From CAYLPJ01 sp964385465 (GTDB lineage: Bacteria > Planctomycetota > Phycisphaerae > SM23-33), in contig CAYLPJ010000107.1 in assembly GCA_964385465.1 (NCBI GenBank), positions 1 through 9,767 of the forward strand: a stretch of 9,767 bases of DNA, given 5' to 3'. The notes beneath the pieces are model-generated. The model saw only the letters and a list, made by a program, of their open reading frames with translations, did no database searches and was not told the DNA's origin. Shown here in pieces: positions 3,568 to 9,767 of this stretch; the stretch's first letter is position 1, and the number at the start of each line of letters is the position of its first letter. The position numbers were made by a program, and so were the translations under genes.

Positions 3568-6102
3568 ATGTCGCGTCGCATTCATCGTATGGCCGTCGCG
3601 CTGCACCTGACGCTCGCATTCGCCGTCGGGGCGCCGGCGGACACGAAGTGCCAACTGCCCGCCCCGGGCACGCCGGATTCGCTCCGCGCGGCCACGGAGC
3701 ATCTCGCGGGGGCGTTCGGCCCGCGGTACTCCCGTGCCGGCGCATTCCTCGCCCGCCTCGACGCCCTCGACGCCGCCGACCGCGACGCCTTCGCCGCGCT
3801 GCACCGCCGGGCCCTGCTGGCGAACCCGCTTGTCGCCGACGCGCCGATCCTGTTCGTCACGCGGCCCCAGTATCGACGGGACCACCACAACACGGCCACG
3901 CTGTTCCAGACGGGCGAGATCAACACGGGCAAGTTCTCCGGCCCCGGCGCGCTGAAGCTGCTGGACGTCCGCACCGGGGAGGTGACCACGCTGCTGGAGG
4001 CGCCCGAGGGGGTCATCCGCGACCCGGAGGTCCGCTTCGACGCCCGGCGGGTCGTCTTCGCCATGCGCCGCAACAAGGCCGACGACTACCACATCTACGA
4101 GCTGGACGTTCCCGCGCGGCAGCTCCGCCAGCTCACATTCGGTTCGGGCGTCAGCGACATCGACCCGCTGTACCTCCCCGACGGGCGGATCGCGTTCAGC
4201 TCCACCCGCGAGCCGAAGTTCTGCATGTGCAACCGCCACATCATGGCCAACCTGTTCCGGATGAACGCCGACGGGACGAACATCGAGCAGATCGGCCGGA
4301 GCACGCTCTTCGAGGGCCACGGCTCGCTGACGCCGGACGGGCGGATCCTCTACGACCGCTGGGAGTACGTGGACCGCAACTTCGGCGACGCCCAGGGGCT
4401 CTGGACGTGCAACCCCGACGGGACGAACCACGCGGTGTTCTACGGGAACAACACGCCGTCCCCGGGAGGCATCCTCGATCCGCGCGTCGTCCCCGGCCGC
4501 GGGGAGCGGTTCGTCGCCACCTACTCCTCCTGCCACGATCGGCCGTGGGGGGCCATCGCCGTCGTCGACCGCTCCCGCGGGATGGACTCCCTCGCCGGCC
4601 GCCGCGGCCGGGCCATGCCGGAACTCCACATCTGGCCGGCGAAGGCGCGGGGGCACGTCGGGCGGGGCAACTACGACCGGTTCCGCGGCATCTGGCCGAA
4701 GTACGAGGACCCGTTCCCGCTGCACGACCCGAACGCCCCGGCGGCGGCCGGGCGATTCTTCCTGTGCTCCAGGATGACCGGCGAGGGCGAGCGGATGGGC
4801 ATCGTGCTGCTGGATACGTTCGGCAACGAGCTGCTCGTCCACGCCGAGGGCCCCGGTTGCTACGACCCGATGCCCCTCGCTCCGCGCCGTCGGCCGGGCG
4901 TCATGCCGGACCGCACGGACCTCGCCCGCGAGGCCGGGACCTTCTACGTCCACGACGTCTACCGGGGCACGGGAATGGAGGCGGTACGGCGCGGGACGGT
5001 CAAGCGGCTGCGGGTGGTGGAGTCGCCGGAGAAGCGGTTCTGGACGGGCTCGAACTGGAACGGCAGCGGCACGCAGGCGCCGGGCATGGCGTGGGACGAC
5101 TTCAACAACAAGCGCATCCTCGGCAGCGCGCCGGTCGAGCCGGACGGCTCGGCCTACTTCGCCGTCCCGGCCGACCGGTTCGTGTACTTCCAGCTTCTCG
5201 ACGCCAACGGGATGATGGTCCAGTCGATGCGCAGCGGGACGATCGCCCGCCCGGGCGAGACCACCGGCTGCGTCGGCTGCCACGAGGACCGCCACAGTGT
5301 GGTGGCCAACGGGCACGCCGCCGCGATGGCCGGGCCCGCGAGCCCGCTGGAGCCGTGGTACGGTCCGGCGCGGAAGTTCAACTACCTCGCCGAGGTCCAG
5401 CCGGTCTTCGACCGCCACTGCGTTCGCTGCCACGACGTCGGCAAGCCGGGGGGCAAGAAGCTCCTCCTCGCCGGCGACCTGACGTTGATCTTCAACCTCA
5501 GCTACATCGAGCTGCGGCGCAAGAAGCTCGTGAAGGTCCCCGGCGCCGGGCCGGCGGACATCCTGCCGCCGAAGTCCTGGGGCAGCCACGCCAGCAAGCT
5601 CATCGCCGTCCTGCGTGCGGGGCACAACGACGTGAAGCTCCCCGGCGAGGACTTCGACCGCCTCGTGACGTGGATCGACATCAACGCGCCGTACTACCCC
5701 GTCTACGCCAGCGCCTACCGCAAGAACCGATACGGGCGGAGCCCGCTGGACCGCGGACAGATCGACCGGCTCAGCAAGCTTGTCGGGCTCAAGCTCAACA
5801 CCCAGCCGATGGCCGGCTCGGTCAACTTCACGAGGCCGGCGCTGAGCACCTGCCTGGCCGGCCTGGGTGAGAAGAACCCCGCGGCCTGTCGCGAGGCGCT
5901 GGCGATCATCGAGGCCGGCCGGGCCGCGCTGGCCGAACGCCCCCGCGCCGAGATGCCGGGCTTCCGCCTGGCCGGCGAGGAGGCCCGGCGCCAGGCGACC
6001 TACGAAGCCTGCGCCGCCGCCCTCGCCCGCCTGCGGGAGGCCATCCTCGCCGGCGAGAGGCTCCGCCTGAAGGACTTCGTCGCCGCCGACCGGCGGCGGT
6101 AG
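3568..6102 (+). CDS. Exported dihaem protein, hydrazine synthase alpha-like
   Basis: Predicted 844-residue protein. Residues 1-25 are a signal peptide (MSRRIHR, hydrophobic core, GAPADT). Residues about 90-440 contain PD40/TolB-like propeller strands, such as DIDPLYLPDGRIAFSSTRE (197-215) and LTPDGRILYDRWEYVDR (254-270). Two haem c sites follow, CVGCH at 568-572 and CVRCH at 618-622. After the second comes a cytochrome-like segment with SHASKL (673-678) and WIDINAPYY (702-710). The C-terminus (about 760-844) is Ala/Arg-rich and helical. Propeller, first haem, then second haem is the order of hydrazine synthase alpha, and I place it in the wider HZS_alpha family common in Planctomycetes. No beta/gamma subunits are nearby, so hydrazine synthesis is not claimed; a periplasmic redox role is likely. 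GAGGAG at 3556-3561 sets the ATG; the frame is open further upstream without a ribosome binding site. Confidence 0.75.
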   Translation: MSRRIHRMAVALHLTLAFAVGAPADTKCQLPAPGTPDSLRAATEHLAGAFGPRYSRAGAFLARLDALDAADRDAFAALHRRALLANPLVADAPILFVTRPQYRRDHHNTATLFQTGEINTGKFSGPGALKLLDVRTGEVTTLLEAPEGVIRDPEVRFDARRVVFAMRRNKADDYHIYELDVPARQLRQLTFGSGVSDIDPLYLPDGRIAFSSTREPKFCMCNRHIMANLFRMNADGTNIEQIGRSTLFEGHGSLTPDGRILYDRWEYVDRNFGDAQGLWTCNPDGTNHAVFYGNNTPSPGGILDPRVVPGRGERFVATYSSCHDRPWGAIAVVDRSRGMDSLAGRRGRAMPELHIWPAKARGHVGRGNYDRFRGIWPKYEDPFPLHDPNAPAAAGRFFLCSRMTGEGERMGIVLLDTFGNELLVHAEGPGCYDPMPLAPRRRPGVMPDRTDLAREAGTFYVHDVYRGTGMEAVRRGTVKRLRVVESPEKRFWTGSNWNGSGTQAPGMAWDDFNNKRILGSAPVEPDGSAYFAVPADRFVYFQLLDANGMMVQSMRSGTIARPGETTGCVGCHEDRHSVVANGHAAAMAGPASPLEPWYGPARKFNYLAEVQPVFDRHCVRCHDVGKPGGKKLLLAGDLTLIFNLSYIELRRKKLVKVPGAGPADILPPKSWGSHASKLIAVLRAGHNDVKLPGEDFDRLVTWIDINAPYYPVYASAYRKNRYGRSPLDRGQIDRLSKLVGLKLNTQPMAGSVNFTRPALSTCLAGLGEKNPAACREALAIIEAGRAALAERPRAEMPGFRLAGEEARRQATYEACAAALARLREAILAGERLRLKDFVAADRRR

Positions 6103-6136
6103 GGGACGTACTCGCCAGGCCGCCTTCCCACGCCGA

Positions 6137-6155
6137 CCGGGACTTTGCTTCCCGG
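6137..6155 (+). terminator. Hairpin between the dihaem and glycosyltransferase genes
   Basis: CCGGGA (6137-6142) and TCCCGG (6150-6155) form a perfect 6-bp stem with a 7-nt loop, extendable by two pairs after one mismatch. It lies in the 93-nt gap between the two genes, 28 nt before the downstream Shine-Dalgarno. There is no T run, so intrinsic termination is doubtful. It may instead attenuate, mark an mRNA processing site, or be incidental in GC-rich DNA. Confidence 0.25.
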
Positions 6156-6195
6156 CCGCGCCCGCCGTATGCTCGTGCCCAGGAAGGAGCCCGAC

Positions 6196-7800
6196 GTGAC
6201 GTTCGATCCCGCACATGATCGCCGGGCGGCGATGCTGGTGGTGGCGCTGGTCTGGGTCGGCGTGTACCTGCCCGGACTCGGCATCGAGGAGTTCCACGGC
6301 GAGGAGGCCACGCGCGCCCAGCCCGCCCAGCACATGCTCCGCACCGGCCAGTGGGTCCTGCCCCACCTCGGCGGCGAGCCGTACTTCAAGAAGCCCCCGC
6401 TGATCAACTGGCTGCTCGCCGGGGCGTTCGCCGTCACCGGCAGCGAGAGCGAGTTCGTCGCGCGCCTGGCCAGCGCGCTGCTGATCCTCGTCTTTGCCGC
6501 CCAGCTCATCCTCCAGCCGTGTGAGGCCCTCGGCCTGCGGGCACGCCTGATCGCCGCACTCGCGCTGATGACCTGCCTGATCATGATCGAGAAGGGCCGA
6601 ACCGTCGAAATCGAGGCCAGCTACCTCGCGTTGACCGGCATGGCCACGTACTGGTGGCTCGTTGTGTGGGCCGGGAAGGGTTCGCGGTGGGCGCTCTGGC
6701 TTGCCCCGGGCGCGCTGCTCGCCGCCGGGATGCTCGAAAAGGGCCCCGTTCACCTGCTGGCGTTCTACCCGACAGTCGCCTGCCTCGCCGCCGCCGAGCG
6801 GCGCTGGCGGGACGTGCTCTGCCTGCCGCACCTGCTCGCCGTCGCCGTCGTCGTGGGCCTGCCGGCGATCTGGGCCTGGCTGGCCGCCCAGCAGGCCGCG
6901 GCGCCGGAGATGACCGGCCAGTGGTCCGACCAGCTCCTCACCCGCCTGACGCTCCGCTGGCGGGACGTGGGCAAGTGGCTGGTGAGCATCCCCGCGTTCG
7001 TCGGGGCCTTCCTGCCCTGGGCCGCCGCCCTGCCGCTGCTGTTCCTCCGCCGAACCGCCGAGGCCGTGCCGCCCGAGCACCGCCGGCTGTTCGCGGGCCT
7101 GCGAGCCGCCGCCGTCGTCGCCCCCGCGCTGTTCATGATCATGCCCGGCTTCCGACCCCGCTACGCCATGCCCGCCCTGCCCGTGATCTGCCTGGCCCTC
7201 GGCTGGGCCATGGCTCGCTGGGAGAACCCCCCGCGCCTCGACCGGCTCTGGCGGGGGGCGCTGATCGTCGGCCTGGTCCTCGCCGCCGCCGCGGCCGTGT
7301 GGATGCTCGTCGTCGGACGCGACGTCGGATATGCCCCGCCCCGCCTGCGGGTCGGCCTGGCCGTCGCCGGCGCCGTCGCGGCCGCGTTTGCCTTGGCCCT
7401 GCGATGTCGCCGCGACACGCTCTTCCTCGCCGGCGCCACGGCCGTGATGATGGTCTGCGCGGTCAACGTGATGGCCAGCTACACCGCCCCCGAGGACTAC
7501 GGCCGCGGGCGCCTGCGCGACAACGCCGGCCAGATCGCCGCCCGTGTCCCGCCCGCCGAGACGACGTACGTCCTTCGCCCGCAGACGCACGCGTTCGTCT
7601 TCTACCTCCGCCCGCCGACCGAGAACCTGACCCGCGACGACCGCATCCCGCCGCGCGTGGAGTACCTGATCGCCCGCGAGCATGACCTGGAGCGCCTGAA
7701 GGAGGAAGGGGGCCTCGGCGGGCGCGAGGCGAAGCTGCTCTACGAGTTCCCCGACACGATCAAGGACGGCTGGCGGCTGGTGAAGCTCGAAGGCGGCTAG
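6196..7800 (+). CDS. GT39/ArnT-like membrane glycosyltransferase
   Basis: Predicted 534-residue polytopic inner-membrane protein of the dolichyl-phosphate-mannose mannosyltransferase / ArnT-like GT-C superfamily. These enzymes move a sugar from a polyprenyl-phosphate carrier to lipid, glycan or protein outside the membrane. The first hydrophobic helix (about 12-28) is followed by the family's first periplasmic loop: acidic HGEEATR at 34-40, in the place of the usual DE..R motif, then GEPYFKKPPLINWL at 60-73, very characteristic. About a dozen further hydrophobic segments run to residue 425, then a soluble C-terminal part. Length is normal for the family. The start is GTG 6196, because AAGGAG at 6184-6189 lies 6 nt before it; the upstream in-frame ATGs at 6145 and 6169 lack this. 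It follows the dihaem gene by 93 nt and may be co-transcribed. The acceptor cannot be read from sequence. Confidence 0.8.
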   Translation: MTFDPAHDRRAAMLVVALVWVGVYLPGLGIEEFHGEEATRAQPAQHMLRTGQWVLPHLGGEPYFKKPPLINWLLAGAFAVTGSESEFVARLASALLILVFAAQLILQPCEALGLRARLIAALALMTCLIMIEKGRTVEIEASYLALTGMATYWWLVVWAGKGSRWALWLAPGALLAAGMLEKGPVHLLAFYPTVACLAAAERRWRDVLCLPHLLAVAVVVGLPAIWAWLAAQQAAAPEMTGQWSDQLLTRLTLRWRDVGKWLVSIPAFVGAFLPWAAALPLLFLRRTAEAVPPEHRRLFAGLRAAAVVAPALFMIMPGFRPRYAMPALPVICLALGWAMARWENPPRLDRLWRGALIVGLVLAAAAAVWMLVVGRDVGYAPPRLRVGLAVAGAVAAAFALALRCRRDTLFLAGATAVMMVCAVNVMASYTAPEDYGRGRLRDNAGQIAARVPPAETTYVLRPQTHAFVFYLRPPTENLTRDDRIPPRVEYLIAREHDLERLKEEGGLGGREAKLLYEFPDTIKDGWRLVKLEGG

Positions 7801-7806
7801 CCTGCC

Positions 7807-9240
7807 CTACGCCTTCCCGTGCCGCTCGATCAGCGCGTCGCACCGCTTGCGGAACCGCCCGAGCGTGGCCTGGTGCTCGGGCTTGCCGGCGAGGTTGACC
7901 TTCTCCATCGGGTCGGCGGCGAGGTCGTAGAGCTCCTCGACGCCGCGGTGGTGGCGGTAGCGGAAGTACTTCCACTTCGGCGTGCGGACGCCCTCGCTCT
8001 GCGGGATGCCCTTGTGCTTGAACAGGTGCTCGCAGAGGAACTCCTCGTTCCAGTCCGCCGGCGCGTCGGCCTTGCCGAGCAGCGGCCGGAGGCTGCGCCC
8101 CTGAACCCCCCCCGGCCGAGTGACGCCGGCGAGGTCCAGGAACGTCGGCGAGCAATCCAGGTTCAGGGCCGTCTCGGTGCGGACGACGCCGCGGTCGGCC
8201 TTGGCGGCCCGGGGGTCGCAGACGATCAGCGGCACGCGGAGCGACGGCTCGTACATCAGCCACTTGCCCGCGAAGCCCCGCTCGCCAAGGAAATAGCCGT
8301 TGTCCCCAGCCAGCACGATCACGGTGTTCTCCGCCAGGCCCCGCTCGGCCAGGGCCTTGCGGATCCGCCCGATCGCCCGGTCCACGCCGGTGATCATGCG
8401 GTAGTAGCCCTTGACCATCCGCTGGTACTTCTCCGGCGTGTCAAACCGCCAGTGCCACCGCGTGCGGTTGAGCCCCTTGCGGACGAACTCCGGCTGGGCC
8501 TGGAACCACTTCGGCTCCGACATCGGCGCCGGCGGGATCGTTACGTCCTCGTACAGCCCGTCCGCCGACGGCGGCCAGATGTACTGCCGCTTGTCCGAGT
8601 CCTCCGCGTGCGGGGCGTTGAAGCTCACCGACAGGCAGAACGGCGTGCCCCCCTCGCAGCCGTCGAGGAACTCGATCGCCCGGTCGGCGGTCAGGTCCGT
8701 CAGGTGGCGCTTCCCGCCGTCCCGCTTCTTGAAGTACGGGTGGCGGCCCATGCGGGCGAACTCGTCGAACGCCTTGCCGATCGCCTTGCGGCCGCCGGCG
8801 ACGCCCACGCCGAACTTGCCCACGAAGCCCGTCCGGTAGCCCGCCCGGCGAAGCAGCACCGGGTAGCTCATCGCCCAGTCCGCCTCGCCGATCGGCGGCG
8901 TGCGGAACGTGTACCCGTGTCGGCGCTCGTACAGGCCCGTGAGGAACGTAGCGCGGGAGGCCGCGCAGATCGGCGTGGTCACGAACGCGTTGGCGAACCG
9001 CACCCCCTCGGCCGCGAGGCGGTCCATCTCCGGTGTCTTGAGAATCGCGTGCCCCGCGCAGCCCAGCATGTCGTTCCGCTGGTCGTCGGTGAGCACGAAG
9101 AGGATGTTCGGCCGCCCGGCCTTGCCGCCGCCGGCCTTGCCGCCGCCCTCGCCGCCCGCCACCGGACGCCGCAATCCCCCGGCCGCCGTCGCCGCCGCCC
9201 CGACCCCCGCCGCTTGGAGAAACCGCCGCCGATTCATCAT
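7807..9240 (-). CDS. Tat-exported sulfatase
   Basis: Predicted 477-residue type I (formylglycine) sulfatase, hydrolysing sulfate esters, in Planctomycetes usually those of polysaccharides. The N-terminus is a twin-arginine signal (NRRRFLQAAG, 3-12), followed by a Gly/Lys linker (29-42). The catalytic domain starts PNILFVLTDDQ (44-54), with metal-binding Asp52 and Asp53. The modification motif is C92-A-A-S-R96, a variant with Ala in place of Pro, followed by TFLTGLYERRHGY. Other active-site candidates are Lys142 (GKF), His211 (NAPH), Asp313-Asn314 (GDN) and Lys326 (GKW). The C-terminal subdomain ends in the usual ELYDLAADPMEKVNLA (436-451). Length is normal. ATG 9240 has GAGGAG (9247-9252) 6 nt upstream; ATG 9237 is nearly as good. 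The gene converges on the glycosyltransferase with 6 nt between stops. Substrate subfamily is not assigned, and the maturation enzyme must be elsewhere. Confidence 0.9.
   Translation of the reverse strand: MMNRRRFLQAAGVGAAATAAGGLRRPVAGGEGGGKAGGGKAGRPNILFVLTDDQRNDMLGCAGHAILKTPEMDRLAAEGVRFANAFVTTPICAASRATFLTGLYERRHGYTFRTPPIGEADWAMSYPVLLRRAGYRTGFVGKFGVGVAGGRKAIGKAFDEFARMGRHPYFKKRDGGKRHLTDLTADRAIEFLDGCEGGTPFCLSVSFNAPHAEDSDKRQYIWPPSADGLYEDVTIPPAPMSEPKWFQAQPEFVRKGLNRTRWHWRFDTPEKYQRMVKGYYRMITGVDRAIGRIRKALAERGLAENTVIVLAGDNGYFLGERGFAGKWLMYEPSLRVPLIVCDPRAAKADRGVVRTETALNLDCSPTFLDLAGVTRPGGVQGRSLRPLLGKADAPADWNEEFLCEHLFKHKGIPQSEGVRTPKWKYFRYRHHRGVEELYDLAADPMEKVNLAGKPEHQATLGRFRKRCDALIERHGKA
9118..9147 (-). 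repeat. 15-bp in-frame tandem repeat in the sulfatase linker
   Basis: Two perfect tandem copies of GGCCTTGCCGCCGCC (plus-strand reading), at 9118-9132 and 9133-9147. They encode the Gly/Lys linker (GGGKA repeated) between the Tat signal and the sulfatase domain. The unit length is a multiple of three, so copy-number change would alter linker length without shifting the frame. Confidence 0.7.
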
Positions 9241-9349
9241 GATCCACTCCTCTTCCGCGATAGGGACCGCGAGACCACCGCAAGGCCCTCAGCCGCGGCC
9301 CTGCTCCATAGAGGCTATGCACGACACGCCCGGGGGATGCAAGGGATAT

Positions 9350-9433
9350 TCACCAACTCCGCATTGCCCGGCCGCCATTCGGCCCCGCCGCCACAACCAT
9401 CCCGTTCCGGTCCATGGTCCCATACCTCGTCAT
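9350..9433 (-). CDS. Candidate 27-residue small ORF upstream of the sulfatase
   Basis: ATG at 9431-9433 is preceded by AGGAGA (9439-9444) at 5-nt spacing, as good a ribosome binding site as any in the window. The frame encodes 27 residues beginning MTRYGTMDRNGMVVAAGPNG and ends in TGA at 9350-9352. It lies between a truncated upstream gene (stop at 9512) and the sulfatase (start at 9240), all on the same strand. It could be a leader peptide, the remnant of a longer gene, or a chance occurrence. I do not recognise the sequence. Confidence 0.28.
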   Translation of the reverse strand: MTRYGTMDRNGMVVAAGPNGGRAMRSW

Positions 9434-9511
9434 GATCGTCTCCTGGCGTCTCTGTTCGCCCTAAGGCCACTGCACCCGACGCAATACGCTTTCCGCCCCG
9501 TCCCTGTCTAC

Positions 9512-9767
9512 CTATTGGGCAAGGTATGCCTCGATCCCGGCTCGAGCGGCGGTCCAGACGGCCCGCTGCGAGGGCGCCAGCACCGACCCGATCCGCGCCG
9601 GCAGCGGTTCGACGGAGGCCTGCTCCTCGGCCTTGCGGTCGGCGAGCGCCTGCCGAAGCGCCGGCAGCCGGGCCAGGAGCCCGGGGTTCCGCGGCCCGGT
9701 CCGCGAGCGTCTCTCGGCCCGCAGCAGCCGCGCCCGAGCCTCGCCGACGGCGTTGCACTTCGCCGCC
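9512..9767 (-). CDS. Unrecognised protein, C-terminal part only
   Basis: A minus-strand frame is open from the right edge of the window to TAG at 9512-9514, giving the last 84 residues of a gene whose start lies outside. The translation has the composition of a real protein: Ala/Arg-rich and probably helical, with ALADRKAEEQASVEPLPAR, then VLAPSQRAVW, and ending GIEAYLAQ. The segment LAPSQRAVW faintly resembles the LTxxQ repeat of Spy/CpxP-like periplasmic proteins, but this is too little to name a family. A longer ATG-started frame across the same DNA (9315-9758) gives an Arg/Gly-rich translation typical of an out-of-frame shadow. The gene reads toward the sulfatase. Confidence 0.55.
   Translation of the reverse strand, partial: AAKCNAVGEARARLLRAERRSRTGPRNPGLLARLPALRQALADRKAEEQASVEPLPARIGSVLAPSQRAVWTAARAGIEAYLAQ

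Noticed and set aside
3513..5870. A 785-codon plus-strand frame inside the dihaem gene
   Set aside because: It is an Arg/Pro-rich out-of-frame shadow of the gene at 3568-6102, with no domain or start signal.
3568..6102. True hydrazine synthase and an anammox locus
   Set aside because: Only an alpha-like protein is present. No beta or gamma subunit or hydrazine dehydrogenase is in the window, and the +4 residue after the first CXXCH differs from the one I recall, so the enzyme name is not justified.
3442..7683. A 1413-codon open frame on the minus strand spanning the dihaem and glycosyltransferase genes
   Set aside because: Its translation is low-complexity and Arg/Gly/Ala/Pro/Val-rich, with no recognisable domain. 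Strong G/C bias at third positions removes stops from the antisense frame. The plus-strand genes have clear domains and ribosome binding sites.
7819..9435. A 538-codon plus-strand frame opposite the sulfatase
   Set aside because: Antisense shadow of a clear sulfatase; composition is typical of the reverse frame of GC-rich coding DNA.
1..9767. CRISPR array, tRNA, rRNA or insertion sequence
   Set aside because: No regularly spaced repeats, no cloverleaf-like or rRNA-like sequence, and no transposase-like frame was seen on either strand.

Overview
The window looks like part of a planctomycete genome, probably from the Phycisphaerae or a related lineage. The evidence is the combination of PEP-CTERM tails of the form PEP..(L)SLLALGGL..RRRR, a Tat-exported sulfatase, a large secreted protein with two CXXCH motifs and a hydrazine-synthase-alpha-like layout, a GT39/ArnT-like membrane glycosyltransferase and a YlbF-family protein. 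This assignment is inferred from protein families; no rRNA or other marker is present.

Region 1 (about 1-2470) is visibly less GC-rich than the rest. It holds three tandem plus-strand genes for small secreted PEP-CTERM proteins (228-1133, 1158-1832, 1829-2467). They look like a tight operon: there is a 24-nt gap between the first two and an ATGA overlap between the second and third. All three starts are fixed by good Shine-Dalgarno sequences. The first gene carries a LamG/concanavalin-like fold. The other two are of unknown function, and the third resembles a jelly-roll carbohydrate-binding module. No exosortase is in the window, so sorting would depend on one encoded elsewhere. Upstream, a run of 12 G fills most of the spacer of a plausible sigma-70-type promoter, which is the layout of a phase-variable promoter.

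Region 2 (about 2470-3047) is a junction. A 14-bp tandem repeat follows the operon. A minus-strand reading frame then starts as a Phd/YefM-type antitoxin but loses its normal end and runs on into the antisense of the third PEP-CTERM gene. No convincing toxin is present. Composition changes here to strongly GC-rich.

Region 3 (3048-7800) holds a minus-strand YlbF-family gene. It is divergent from a plus-strand pair: an 844-residue exported protein with a beta-propeller-like N-terminal half and two haem c motifs, in the domain order of hydrazine synthase alpha, and a 534-residue GT39/ArnT-like glycosyltransferase. The pair may be co-transcribed.

Region 4 (7807-9767) is on the minus strand. It holds a sulfatase converging on the glycosyltransferase with only 6 nt between the stop codons, a possible 27-codon ORF with a good ribosome binding site in its upstream region, and the C-terminal end of an unrecognised gene cut by the window edge.

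The genes do not form one recognisable pathway. The common theme is exported and cell-surface proteins. The points most worth checking are the poly-G promoter, the hydrazine-synthase-alpha-like dihaem protein, and the rearranged antitoxin junction.
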